NCBI RefSeq assembly: GCF_003853705.1
Contig: NZ_QTQI01000020.1
Span: 1 to 64,000 of the forward strand
Direction of reading: 5' to 3'
Length of the DNA stretch: 64,000 nucleotides
From: Burkholderia sp. Bp8992
Lineage (GTDB): Bacteria > Pseudomonadota > Gammaproteobacteria > Burkholderiales > Burkholderiaceae
The position numbers were made by a program, and so were the translations under genes. The notes beneath the pieces were generated by a model, which saw only the letters and a program-made list of their open reading frames with translations, was not told where the DNA came from and ran no database searches. Shown in pieces: positions 9,761 to 17,504 of the stretch; the first letter of the stretch is position 1, and every line of letters begins with the position of its first letter.

Positions 9761-10650
9761 TGTAGCGGAGCTTGTTTCGGAAGGACGACCAGGATGCGTC
9801 GTAGACGCTTTTCGCCATCCTGGTTCTGGCAAGTTTGGCAGCCGACACGTTGCCAACCGCGATGTAATCGAAACGCCGCACCAGATCGAGCGCGAGCTTG
9901 TGCTGGAAATCGGCACGCGCATTCGCGACCTTGGCGTGCAGCTTCGCGATATGCCGCTTGTGCTTTCTCGCCCGTTGCGCTTTCGCCAGCTTCTCGGCCG
10001 CGCGTCGGCCGAACCGGTCGTTCGGCAGTTTTTCTCCGGTCGAAAGTGTGGCGAAGTCTTTCAGGCCGAGATCGATGCCGACGCCGGAACGGATAGGTCG
10101 GGCCTGCACATCAGGCATCTCGATCACGATGTTGAGAAACCAGTTACCGCGTGCATCCTGAGCAAAGTTGGTCCCGTCCTTGATCTTGCCGTCGGGAAGC
10201 GGTCGGCTGTTGAACACGCGAAACGTGTTGCCGGCAAAACGGAACGCGTCACCCTCGCGCTTCAGGTCACGCCCCTTCAGCGGCACCCAGCCCAGCGATT
10301 TCCTGCCGCGATAGCGCAGGTAGGGCCGACGGCGCTGACTGCGCGACTTCGCGTATTGCTCGCACGTGGCGTTGACCGTGCCGGAGTGAATACCGAGTTC
10401 CTTGCTGCTCCCCGTCGTCAGCACGTTCAGGTCGAATCCCGTCGGCCACTTCTTGCCCCACTTGAGCGCGTGCTTCTGCGTGTCGTTGCAGAAGTTCCAG
10501 ACGTAGTTCACCGCGCGGCTCTGCTTGTTGAGCAGTCCGTTGAGCGATTTCACCCGGTAGCGATAGACAAGAATCATGCCGGTGATCCTAACCCGTGGAA
10601 GAAGCTGCCTGTCAACAGCATGCCTTTCCTCCCCGTCCGGAAGGACGGGG
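9514..10650 (-). mobile_element. IS200/IS605-group element carrying tnpB only
   Basis: A compact element of about 1.14 kb. One end is marked by a perfect hairpin (9517-9538) that contains the tnpB stop codon, the other by a hairpin with 8-bp arms (10631-10650). Such subterminal hairpins without terminal inverted repeats are characteristic of IS200/IS605 elements, which move as single strands. There is no tnpA, so it is an IS1341-like derivative that would need TnpA in trans. Exact ends were not determined. It lies between an SDR gene and an AraC gene, only 16 bp before the AraC start. Confidence 0.8.
9525..10577 (-). CDS. tnpB: TnpB, RNA-guided endonuclease family
   Basis: A 350-residue TnpB (OrfB). 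RuvC-I Asp169 is in GIDLGLKDFA, RuvC-III Asp328 is in DRDINAALNI, and a zinc ribbon uses Cys293/296 and Cys318/321 (CSSCG, CSDCG). The usual RuvC-II Glu is absent: the strand reads YIAVGNVSAAKL with Gly242, while Glu286 in EVDESGSTQSC may replace it, as reported for TnpB clades with a rearranged active site. TnpB proteins cut DNA guided by an RNA made from the element's 3' end, favouring retention of the element. The stop codon lies inside the end hairpin. ATG at 10577. Confidence 0.9.
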   Translation of the reverse strand: MILVYRYRVKSLNGLLNKQSRAVNYVWNFCNDTQKHALKWGKKWPTGFDLNVLTTGSSKELGIHSGTVNATCEQYAKSRSQRRRPYLRYRGRKSLGWVPLKGRDLKREGDAFRFAGNTFRVFNSRPLPDGKIKDGTNFAQDARGNWFLNIVIEMPDVQARPIRSGVGIDLGLKDFATLSTGEKLPNDRFGRRAAEKLAKAQRARKHKRHIAKLHAKVANARADFQHKLALDLVRRFDYIAVGNVSAAKLARTRMAKSVYDASWSSFRNKLRYKAIAHGATFEEVDESGSTQSCSSCGSKDSTTRPKGIAGLRVREWACSDCGVEHDRDINAALNILRCGRASPGVGILSL

Positions 10651-10666
10651 TTTCTCGGAGCAACTG

Positions 10667-11584
10667 ATGATCGACCCGCTGACCGAAGTCGTGACGCTGC
10701 TGCAACCGGGCGCGCGGTACTCGAAGTACGTGCGCGGCGCGAGCCCGTGGGCGATCAGCCGCACGGTCGCCGGCGAGCCGTTCTACTGCGCGATCCTCGA
10801 CGGCGGGTGCCGGATCGCGATCGACGGGCATGCGCCGATCGAGTTGCTGTCCGGCGATTTCATGCTGATTCCGGCGGCCTACGGCGTCGCGATGTCGAGC
10901 CTCGAACCGCCGGCGCCGGGCGTCGAAACCGCGCCGCCGGTCGCGCTCGACCACGGCGAATTCCGGATCGGCGATCCCGCCAACCCGGTCGACACGCGCA
11001 TGATGGCCGGCAACTGCAGCTTCGGTTCGCCCGACGCATCGCTGCTGGTGTCGCTGCTGCCCCGCTTCGTGCATGTGCGCGGCGAACCGCGGCTGACCAC
11101 GCTCGTGCAACTGGTGCGCGACGAATCGCGCGCGCAGCGCCCTGCCCGCGAGATCGTGCTCGCGCGCCTGCTGGAAGTACTGCTGATCGAAGCGCTGCGC
11201 TTCACGTCCGGCACGCATGCGTCGCCCGGCCTCGTGCGGGGGCTCGCCGACAGCCGCCTCGCGGCCGCGATCCGCCGGATGCACGAACGCCCCGCGCATC
11301 CGTGGACCATCGTCGAACTCGCGAAGGAGGCCGCGCTGTCGCGTTCGACGTTCTTCGAGCGCTTCAGCCGCGCGGTCGGCGTCGCGCCGATGGAATACCT
11401 GCTCACATGGCGCATGGCGCTCGCGAAAGACCTGCTCCGCCGCAACGAAGGCCGCATCGCGGAGATCGCGGCGCGCGTCGGCTACAGTTCCGCGAGCACG
11501 TTCAGCGTCGCGTTCACGCGGCACGTCGGCCGGCCGCCCGCGCAATATGCGCGCGACGAACAGGCGGCGACGAACGACGCATGA
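10667..11584 (+). CDS. AraC-family transcriptional regulator (cupin N-terminus)
   Basis: A 305-residue regulator. The N-terminal cupin-like domain of the AraC-type (about 10-190) includes VAGEPFYCAIL and GDFMLIPAAYGVAMSS. Two helix-turn-helix units follow at about 205-300: IVELAKEAALSRSTFFERF and IAEIAARVGYSSASTFSVAF, ending with GRPPAQYAR. Relatives of this subgroup often control a neighbouring oxidoreductase; here the likely partner SDR (8657-9406) is separated by the tnpB element. The ATG at 10667 has GGAG 7 bases upstream, and the insertion end lies just before that site, so the native promoter has probably been displaced. Confidence 0.88.
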   Translation: MIDPLTEVVTLLQPGARYSKYVRGASPWAISRTVAGEPFYCAILDGGCRIAIDGHAPIELLSGDFMLIPAAYGVAMSSLEPPAPGVETAPPVALDHGEFRIGDPANPVDTRMMAGNCSFGSPDASLLVSLLPRFVHVRGEPRLTTLVQLVRDESRAQRPAREIVLARLLEVLLIEALRFTSGTHASPGLVRGLADSRLAAAIRRMHERPAHPWTIVELAKEAALSRSTFFERFSRAVGVAPMEYLLTWRMALAKDLLRRNEGRIAEIAARVGYSSASTFSVAFTRHVGRPPAQYARDEQAATNDA

Positions 11585-11657
11585 GCCGCGCCCGCCACCG
11601 CCATTGCGCGACCTGCGTACACTACCCGTCACCCAACGACGACGCGCGAGGCATCCG

Positions 11658-12515
11658 ATGACGACAGCGGCCAAGGCCTCCGCCACGACCGACCACTGGC
11701 TCGTCGCACGGCGCGATGCGGAAACCGGCATCGAAAGCCTGCACGCGCATTTCAACGGCCATGCCTACGACGCGCACGATCACGACGACATGCTCGTCGG
11801 TTTCACCGAACAGGGCGTGCAGCGCTTCCAGTGCCACCGGTCGCTGCATACCAGCGTGCCGGGCCGGGCGATCCTGATCGAGCCGGGCGCGATGCACGAC
11901 GGCCATGCGCCCGAAGCCGGCGGCTTCACCTACGGCATGCTGTACCTGCCGCAAGCGTGGGTCGAGCGCGCGGCGCGCCGGCTGGACCTGCCGGGCCTCG
12001 GCGGCGTCGAAGCCACGTTCGGCCATACGCTCGTCGACGACCGCAGCCTCGTCGACGCGATCCGGAACGCATTCTTCGCGATCCACGACAACGAAGGCCG
12101 GCTCGCCCGCGACCAGACGCTCGACCGCCTGCTGACGCGGCTCGGCGGGGAACTGCGCGGCCCGCTCGCGCTGGAAAGCAGCGTCGTGCCGCCCGCGATC
12201 GCGCGCGTGCGCGACCTGCTGCACGAACAGATGGACGGCAACCTCGGGCTCGACGAACTGGCCAGCGTCGCCGGCATCGACCGGTTCCGGCTGACGCGGA
12301 TGTTCCAGCGCGCATTCGGCACGTCGCCGCATGCGTACCTGGTGCGCTTGCGGCTGCGCGCCGCGCGGCGGTTGCTGGCGGCCGGCCGCACGCCCGCGCA
12401 AGCGGCCGCGGACGTCGGCTTCGCCGACCAGAGCCATCTGGGCCGCTGGTTCCGCCGCGCGTACCGGATCACGCCGGCCGCATACCGGCAACTTTGCACA
12501 AACGTTCCAGACTGA
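11658..12515 (+). CDS. AraC-family transcriptional regulator
   Basis: A 285-residue regulator. The N-terminal AraC_binding cupin carries a His-rich entry (YDAHDHDDMLVG) and the typical LIEPGAMHDGH loop. The DNA-binding half has LDELASVAGIDRFRLTRMF and PAQAAADVGFADQSHLGRWF, ending in ITPAAYRQ. This subtype often controls amino-acid exporters or the gene directly downstream. It precedes the DUF2000 gene by 44 bp in the same direction. The ATG at 11658 follows GCGAGG. The ligand is unknown. Confidence 0.87.
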   Translation: MTTAAKASATTDHWLVARRDAETGIESLHAHFNGHAYDAHDHDDMLVGFTEQGVQRFQCHRSLHTSVPGRAILIEPGAMHDGHAPEAGGFTYGMLYLPQAWVERAARRLDLPGLGGVEATFGHTLVDDRSLVDAIRNAFFAIHDNEGRLARDQTLDRLLTRLGGELRGPLALESSVVPPAIARVRDLLHEQMDGNLGLDELASVAGIDRFRLTRMFQRAFGTSPHAYLVRLRLRAARRLLAAGRTPAQAAADVGFADQSHLGRWFRRAYRITPAAYRQLCTNVPD

Positions 12516-12559
12516 TCGCGCGCGGCATCCGATCATGGGCGCTCCAACCAGGAGCAAGC

Positions 12560-12967
12560 ATGTTCGATACGAAAGTAGCGCTGATCGTGCGTGACGATCT
12601 CGCAGCGTGGCAGAAACTCAATGTCGTCGCGTTTCTCGCGACGGGTGTCGCGGCCGGTGCGCCCGAGGCGCTCGGCGAGCCTTACGAGGATGCGGCCGGC
12701 CGCCGCTACAGCCGGATGCTCGGCCAGCCGATGCTGGTGTTCGCGGCCGATTTGAACGGGTTGCAGGCCGCGCACCGGCAGGCGCTGTCGCGCGAATTGA
12801 CGATCGTGCCCTACGTGCGCGCGATGTTCTCGACCGGGCACGACGCGGCCAACCGCGAAGCGTTTCGCGCCGAGGATGCGGCGAATCCCGATCTGGTCGG
12901 GCTGGCATTGCACGGGCCGAAGAAGGCCGTCGACAAGGCGGTGAAGGGGCTGGCGTTGCATGCCTGA
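12560..12967 (+). CDS. DUF2000 family protein
   Basis: A 135-residue protein of the DUF2000 family, small alpha/beta proteins related to peptidyl-tRNA hydrolase-like folds but without an established function. It begins MFDTKVALIVRDDLAAWQKL and contains NVVAFLATG and the PYVRAMFSTGHD segment. AGGAG lies 6 bases before the ATG at 12560. It probably shares a transcript with the AraC gene upstream. Its last 131 bp are repeated at 14188-14318, bracketing a toxin-antitoxin insert; the gene itself is intact. Confidence 0.8.
   Translation: MFDTKVALIVRDDLAAWQKLNVVAFLATGVAAGAPEALGEPYEDAAGRRYSRMLGQPMLVFAADLNGLQAAHRQALSRELTIVPYVRAMFSTGHDAANREAFRAEDAANPDLVGLALHGPKKAVDKAVKGLALHA
12837..12967 (+). repeat. 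131-bp direct repeat, copy A (3' end of DUF2000 gene)
   Basis: Copy A forms the last 43 codons and stop of the intact DUF2000 gene. Aligned by eye with copy B at 14188-14318 it differs at 3 of 131 bases, two of them synonymous. The repeats flank a 1.2-kb insert with the HEPN and MNT genes. Confidence 0.95.
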
Positions 12968-13007
12968 CGCACCAACGTTTCGAGTCGGCACTTCGACACG
13001 GTAACGG

Positions 13008-13457
13008 CTACGGTGTGCCCAGCAACTCAGGCTTGTTCCCCGCCAGCCATGCCTTTACATCGATCATGAGCGCGGCCGCGCTATCGAAACACTCGCGAAC
13101 GGCTGACGACTGAACCACATCCCCGGAGTAATCGGACAGATTGCGCTGCTTGCGCAGCGCGTCGAGTACGATCATGCGCGCGACCGGCAAACCAATCGTC
13201 TGCGGAAGCGTCTGGATCGCCGTCTGGTGGTGCCCTGGCCGACTCGTCAATGTACGAAAGCCGTTCGCGTGCAATGCAAGCATGGCGAGTTGCATGATCG
13301 CCTTGTAGGCGGCATCGAAGCGGTTTTCATTGCTCAACCCTGCGAGTTGCGCATCGGCCAGATTCCGTTCCGCCGCGGCCAGCAGGCGCGCCGCTTGTCC
13401 GCCGTCCGGTTCGACCGCATCGAGACTAACGCCGAGCAAGTTCTGCAAGGTCATCAT
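13008..13457 (-). CDS. HEPN-domain protein, putative toxin of MNT/HEPN pair
   Basis: A roughly 149-residue helical protein. Features include AAERNLADAQ, FDAAYKAIMQLAMLAL, a GHHQT motif and LRKQRNLSDYSG. The RN..DY motif and GHH point to the HEPN group that pairs with winged-helix MNT proteins rather than to HepT, whose RX4HXY motif is not present. HEPN toxins act as RNases or are inactivated by adenylylation from the MNT partner. The gene overlaps the MNT gene by about 32 bp, so the two are co-translated. Start is uncertain between ATGs at 13457 and 13454 and a TTG at 13466. Low similarity makes the toxin role an inference from context. Confidence 0.7.
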   Translation of the reverse strand: MMTLQNLLGVSLDAVEPDGGQAARLLAAAERNLADAQLAGLSNENRFDAAYKAIMQLAMLALHANGFRTLTSRPGHHQTAIQTLPQTIGLPVARMIVLDALRKQRNLSDYSGDVVQSSAVRECFDSAAALMIDVKAWLAGNKPELLGTP

Positions 13458-14025
13458 CGCTACCAATCAGGAATATCTTGGGTTTTCCAAGCACGTCTCG
13501 CAAAAATGCGTCCTGCCCGGCGACGCCGTCGCGAAACTCGTCTGGCGCCAGTACCTTGGGATTGATGTCGCGCCCCAATGTTGTCTGTGCGTCGTAAAGC
13601 AGCCGGACCACCGTTGCAAAGCCAACTGAGCCGATCACCATCACATCGATGTCGCTGTCCGCCGTCTCCTGGCCACGCGCAACGGAACCGAATACGAACG
13701 CCACGCTGATTTGCTCCGTGCAGGGCAACAACGCTTCGGACAACACATCACCCAACCCCGACGTCTTTCGCATGATCGAAGCCAGTTCCTCGTAGATCGG
13801 ACAACTTCGATTGGCGTGATAGCGCACCTGGTTACCTTGCCGATCCCTGCTCAGGATGCCGGCTTCGGCCAGCTTGCTCAGTTCCTTGTGAAGCGTACCG
13901 GGCGTCGTGCCGGTCAAACGAGCGATTTCGCGGACGTGCAACGCCTGTTCGGGCCGCAGCAGGAGCAAGCCCAGCACGCGGCGCCGGTAGTCGCTAAACA
14001 GGGTCGAGGCAATGGATCGTAGCAT
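13426..14025 (-). CDS. Winged-helix MNT nucleotidyltransferase, putative antitoxin
   Basis: A 199-residue fusion. Residues 10-75 form an ArsR-like winged helix (HVREIARLTGTTPGTLHKEL, then the wing around RQGNQVRYH). Residues 105-160 form a minimal nucleotidyltransferase domain with GSVARG (113-118) and SDIDVMV (Asp125, Asp127). The third acidic position of the family is not obvious (RDINPKVL), so activity may be reduced. In MNT/HEPN systems this enzyme AMP-modifies and silences the HEPN toxin. The winged helix suggests that it also represses its own operon at the palindromes at 14037-14148. ATG at 14025 chosen over TTG at 14037, which lies inside the first palindrome. Confidence 0.82.
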   Translation of the reverse strand: MLRSIASTLFSDYRRRVLGLLLLRPEQALHVREIARLTGTTPGTLHKELSKLAEAGILSRDRQGNQVRYHANRSCPIYEELASIMRKTSGLGDVLSEALLPCTEQISVAFVFGSVARGQETADSDIDVMVIGSVGFATVVRLLYDAQTTLGRDINPKVLAPDEFRDGVAGQDAFLRDVLGKPKIFLIGSDDDLAELARR

Positions 14026-14036
14026 GATTGGCTTCA

Positions 14037-14059
14037 ATTGTAGCTGAATTAGCTACAAT
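14037..14059. promoter_or_regulatory. Operator-like palindrome 1 of the MNT/HEPN operon
   Basis: A perfect inverted repeat with 9-base arms, ATTGTAGCT and AGCTACAAT, around a 5-base spacer, ending 11 bp before the MNT start codon. Core TGTAG and CTACA half-sites are separated by 9 bases, the same geometry as the second site. Likely bound by the winged helix of the MNT protein. Confidence 0.65.
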
Positions 14060-14108
14060 GCATAGTCCAAGTCGCCGATTTTGTACCGACGCCGACGAAA
14101 GATCCGAA

Positions 14109-14148
14109 TGTAGCATATTCGACTACAATTGAAGCCGATTCGACTACA
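14109..14148. promoter_or_regulatory. Operator-like sites 2 and 3 of the MNT/HEPN operon
   Basis: Site 2 (14109-14127) repeats the TGTAG-N9-CTACA layout of palindrome 1. Site 3 (14130-14148) is a weaker version, TGAAG-N9-CTACA. The two share the direct repeat ATTCGACTACA. Their position upstream of the operon fits cooperative autoregulation. Confidence 0.55.
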
Positions 14149-14187
14149 TTTTGACTGCGACCAGCGCGCCATCCGGCGCCGAATCCA

Positions 14188-14318
14188 GGCACGACGCGGC
14201 CAACCGCGAAGCGTTTCGCGCCGAGGATGCGGTGAATCCCGATCTGGTCGGGCTGGCGTTGCACGGGCCGAAGAAGGCCGTCGACAAGGCGGTGAAGGGG
14301 CTGGCGTTGCATGCTTGA
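14188..14318 (+). pseudogene. 131-bp repeat copy B: remnant of a DUF2000 gene 3' end
   Basis: The segment encodes the last 43 codons and stop of a DUF2000 protein but has no start or N-terminal part. It differs from the intact copy at three bases, one changing Ala to Val. It marks the distal edge of the toxin-antitoxin insertion, like the left-over half of a gene whose 3' end served as the integration site. Confidence 0.85.
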
Positions 14319-14431
14319 ACGCTGAAGCGTCGAAGCCGGTACGGTGCTTCGGGTCAGCGATGCGTGAGGGTTCCTTCGCGAGTCGGACTGTCTCGCGACG
14401 CTACGCCGGAAACGCCCGTACGGCCAGACCG

Positions 14432-15355
14432 TCAGCGGCCGGCCGCCTCCATCTCCGCGCGCCGCGGCCGCGCGGGCCGCTCGACGTGCTTGCCGGCCAG
14501 CCACACGCCGATCGCGACGACGACGATGCCGACGTAGGTCGTCACCTCGATCCGGTCGCCGAACATCCACGCGGCCCACATCAGCGTCACCGGCGGTTCG
14601 AGATAGACGAGGGTCGCCACGCGCGTCGCGGGCATGCGCTTGAGCAACGCCCACAGCGACAGATACGCGATGAAGGTCGAGAACAGCGTCAACCACACGA
14701 CGGACACCCACACGTTCGGTTGCGTCGGCACATGCAGGTTGCCCGTGACGATTCCGCACACGGCGAACAGCACGAGGCTCACGCACCCCTGTACGAACAG
14801 CGGCAGGAACAGCCCGTCCTCGTTGCTGCGCGCGGCCGTCAGCGCGCGCCGGCGCTGATAGATCGTCGCGATCGACAGCCCCAGTGCGGACACCAGCGGC
14901 AGCAGGTACATGACGATCCCGACCGACCCGGCCGGCAACGCATACTGCCCGCCGATCACGATGCCCACGCCGACGAACCCGACGACGAGCCCGGCCCACT
15001 GGCGCGCCCCGCTGCGCTCGCTGCCTTCGAGCGACGTCATCGCGGCCGTGATGAGCGGCTGCAGCGCCGCGACGATCGCCGCGATGCCCGGCGGCAGGCC
15101 GTGCTGGATCGCGATATACACGCAGGTCAGATAGAGAAACTGCGACAGGAAGCCGATCACCGCGTGATAGCGGATTTTCTCGAGCGTCAGCCGCCCGAGC
15201 TGGCGATTGAGGACGATCGCCAGGCACAGCGTGACGAGCAGGAACCGCCAGAACAGCAGGTTGAATGCGCCGGCCGTCTCCGCGCCGAGCTTCGCGCCGA
15301 TGAAACCGGAACTCCACGACAACACGAATACGAGCTGAAGCAGGAATAGCTGCAT
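14432..15355 (-). CDS. EamA/DMT-family transporter
   Basis: A 307-residue inner-membrane protein with about ten hydrophobic helices in two EamA repeats. Typical family segments are VLSWSSGFIGAKLG at the N terminus, FWRFLLVTL, LQPLITAAM and YLEPPVTLMWAAWMFGD. Members export amino acids and small metabolites. The ATG at 15355 lies 13 bp after the stop of the oxygenase gene, so the two are in one operon together with the methyltransferase. The natural reading is that it exports the product of those two enzymes; this is inference. Confidence 0.88.
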   Translation of the reverse strand: MQLFLLQLVFVLSWSSGFIGAKLGAETAGAFNLLFWRFLLVTLCLAIVLNRQLGRLTLEKIRYHAVIGFLSQFLYLTCVYIAIQHGLPPGIAAIVAALQPLITAAMTSLEGSERSGARQWAGLVVGFVGVGIVIGGQYALPAGSVGIVMYLLPLVSALGLSIATIYQRRRALTAARSNEDGLFLPLFVQGCVSLVLFAVCGIVTGNLHVPTQPNVWVSVVWLTLFSTFIAYLSLWALLKRMPATRVATLVYLEPPVTLMWAAWMFGDRIEVTTYVGIVVVAIGVWLAGKHVERPARPRRAEMEAAGR

Positions 15356-15368
15356 GGGGCGACGGCTC

Positions 15369-16358
15369 TCAGAAAGTGGCCGGGGACAGGCGCTGGTCGT
15401 GCAGGTCCTCGGGCCGGATCGGCTCGAGCCCGAGGCGGCGATACTGCAGCTCGGCGTCGTCCCGGAGCGCGCGCTGCAGCGCCAGCCAGTTGACGATCGT
15501 GCGTGGAATGCCGTCGTCCGACGCGAGATGCCAGAACCCGTTGTCGTCCTCGCGCGTGTACGGGCAATGAAACGACAGCACCAGCGACATGCGGCGCCCG
15601 GCCACGACCGGCTCGACACCATGAAACAGCTTGCTGCCGTAGATGAGCAGCGCGTCGCCCGCGTTGTCGAGATTCGCGGCCCTCACATGCCGGCGTTCCC
15701 TGTCGTGACGATCGAACGTCTCCGCGGTCGATTCGTAGAACAGAAAGTTGCCGCCCTCATAGTCGGAACGATCCGACAGCACGATGTTCAGCACGAAACT
15801 GGTGCCGTCGGTGTGCCACATGCCCAGCTGTTCCTTGCCGTCGGCGCGCGAGCCCGTCGGATAGTAGTAGTTGAACTGCGACCGCGCATTGACCATCGGA
15901 TACGGAATCAGCGGCGCGCCGGCAAGACGCGACACCCGCATCAGGAATGCGCGGTCGTGCATCATGTCGTCGATGAAGCGCGAGCGGTTCGTCACCGCAC
16001 GCACGCGCTTCGAGATGATCCAGTTGCTGCTCGACGCGCTGCGCTCGAGCGCGCGACCGATCTCGCGCAACGCACTCACCGCTTCGTCGGAGAACAGCCC
16101 GCGCAGATGGCACACCGCATTCAGCGAATCCGAGCGCGTGCCGCGCATCGGCACATCGCGGTAGCCGAGATCGTCGAGGTTGCGGCGATATCGCACCTGA
16201 TAACCGTCGCGCAGGCATGCGCCGGTCCAGCGCATCGGTTCCTTCGACGCATCCATCGCGCCTTCGACGTTCACGCCGGCGGACAGCGACGTCTGCAACG
16301 CGAGCCTCACCCGATCGAACCCTCGCGCAAACACCGGCAATGCATTTCCCTTGTTCAT
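15369..16358 (-). CDS. Fe(II)/2-oxoglutarate-dependent oxygenase
   Basis: A 329-residue non-haem iron oxygenase. The facial triad is visible: His182 and Asp184 in MWHTDGTS and His246 in KLFHGVEP, with Arg255/256 as 2-oxoglutarate ligand in AGRRMSLV. YEGGNFLFY supplies the core strand. Such enzymes hydroxylate, epoxidise or halogenate free amino acids and natural-product intermediates. It lies 29 bp after the methyltransferase gene and 13 bp before the transporter gene. The substrate is unknown; an N-methylated amino acid made by the first gene is a plausible candidate. Confidence 0.82.
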   Translation of the reverse strand: MNKGNALPVFARGFDRVRLALQTSLSAGVNVEGAMDASKEPMRWTGACLRDGYQVRYRRNLDDLGYRDVPMRGTRSDSLNAVCHLRGLFSDEAVSALREIGRALERSASSSNWIISKRVRAVTNRSRFIDDMMHDRAFLMRVSRLAGAPLIPYPMVNARSQFNYYYPTGSRADGKEQLGMWHTDGTSFVLNIVLSDRSDYEGGNFLFYESTAETFDRHDRERRHVRAANLDNAGDALLIYGSKLFHGVEPVVAGRRMSLVLSFHCPYTREDDNGFWHLASDDGIPRTIVNWLALQRALRDDAELQYRRLGLEPIRPEDLHDQRLSPATF

Positions 16359-16387
16359 CGCGCGCCTCGCTGTCGACGTTTCGGCAT

Positions 16388-17371
16388 TCAGCTCTTGAAC
16401 TGCGCAATCTGGTACACGACGCTGCCGTCGCCGCTGCGCAACTCGTCAATCACGCGGCAATTGCCGTGGCTCAGGCGCACGTGGCGGAATTGCTCCGGCG
16501 TGTATTTCAGGCAGACGTTGGTGATCAGATGCCCGTCGGCTCCCGCTTTCGACACCGGTTGCAGCGTGACCGCGACATGGAACTGGTCGCCGAGCAGATT
16601 GAGCCGCACGATCGACACATGATGCTCGCCGAGCGGCTCGAAGCCCTGCTGCCGGCTGACGATCTCGGAGAACCGCACCATGTTCTCGTTCCGGTAGAAG
16701 TTGTAGATAGGCTCTTCGCGCCCCTCCACGAGCAGCTGCATCTCCGATACGACGTAGGTCGACCGGCCGCCGAGATTGCGGATGAGCCGGCCGATCGTCA
16801 CGGGCAACTCGTTGCCTTCCTGGAACCCGAGCATCGTGATGAACGTCACGTCCTGGCCCAGGTCGATATGGTTCCATTGCACGTTCCGGTAATCGTCGGC
16901 GATGTAGTTGAAACAGCCGGGCGTTTTCAGGAACGGCATGATCGCGTGCCGCATCGCGTCTTCGGACGATTCGTTGATGTCGACGGCCGTGTAGCGCAGA
17001 TGGTCCGGCCCGCCGCCGCTGACGCCCTTCATCAGCTCGGTCGTCTTCACCGGCTCGGGCCCGAGCTCGATGTAATGGACATCGCGGCCGCGCGACAACG
17101 TGGCCAGCCGCTCGCTCAACGCGCCGATCGCTTCGCGCAACGAACCGTTGCCGTCGCGATCCGCGCACAGCGCCGGGCTCCGCACGCCCAGCTCGTTCAG
17201 GTTGCGCATCAGCGAAAAGACTTCTCGACCCGCTTCCCTCCGCCGCGCATCATCGTCGTCAGTGCGATTCAGCGTCGAATACTTCTCGTGATTCTCGACC
17301 GTCCATACCAACTCCGCCTTCAGCTTCCTGTCCCGCACCAATGCATCTACGACAAAATCATTGATCGACAT
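16388..17371 (-). CDS. EgtD-like SAM-dependent amino-acid N-methyltransferase
   Basis: A 327-residue methyltransferase of the histidine-specific methyltransferase family (EgtD, PF10017). Motif I is IELGPEP (101-107), the SAM ribose acid is near Asp131, FNYIADDY (154-161) matches the family's acidic motif, and LGFQEGN (181-187) replaces the usual LGS.IGN. EgtD trimethylates histidine on the way to ergothioneine, but no EgtB, EgtC or EgtE partner is here, so the acceptor may be another amino acid. ATG at 17371 is chosen because GGGGA precedes it; the TTG at 17395 is less likely. First gene of a three-gene operon with an oxygenase and a transporter. Confidence 0.78.
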   Translation of the reverse strand: MSINDFVVDALVRDRKLKAELVWTVENHEKYSTLNRTDDDDARRREAGREVFSLMRNLNELGVRSPALCADRDGNGSLREAIGALSERLATLSRGRDVHYIELGPEPVKTTELMKGVSGGGPDHLRYTAVDINESSEDAMRHAIMPFLKTPGCFNYIADDYRNVQWNHIDLGQDVTFITMLGFQEGNELPVTIGRLIRNLGGRSTYVVSEMQLLVEGREEPIYNFYRNENMVRFSEIVSRQQGFEPLGEHHVSIVRLNLLGDQFHVAVTLQPVSKAGADGHLITNVCLKYTPEQFRHVRLSHGNCRVIDELRSGDGSVVYQIAQFKS

Positions 17372-17504
17372 GAATCGTTCCCCGGATGCGTGCAACGCCC
17401 GACCGGCTGCCTGCCGTTGTCTGCCTGTTGACCCGAGAATATGGGATGCTCAATAATTCCGTCAATCGACATTACCTGAATTACTGATTCGGAAAAACCA
17501 AATC
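17372..17504. promoter_or_regulatory. Divergent methyltransferase / LysR promoter region
   Basis: A 133-bp gap between divergent starts, AT-rich from about 17440 to 17500 with ATTACCTGAATTACT near 17471, a dyad of the kind bound by LysR regulators. The position fits control of the methyltransferase-oxygenase-transporter operon by the LysR protein. Confidence 0.45.

Noticed and set aside
16388-17371. Ergothioneine biosynthesis (true EgtD)
   Set aside because: No EgtA, EgtB, EgtC or EgtE neighbour and a changed family motif, so only EgtD-like was called.
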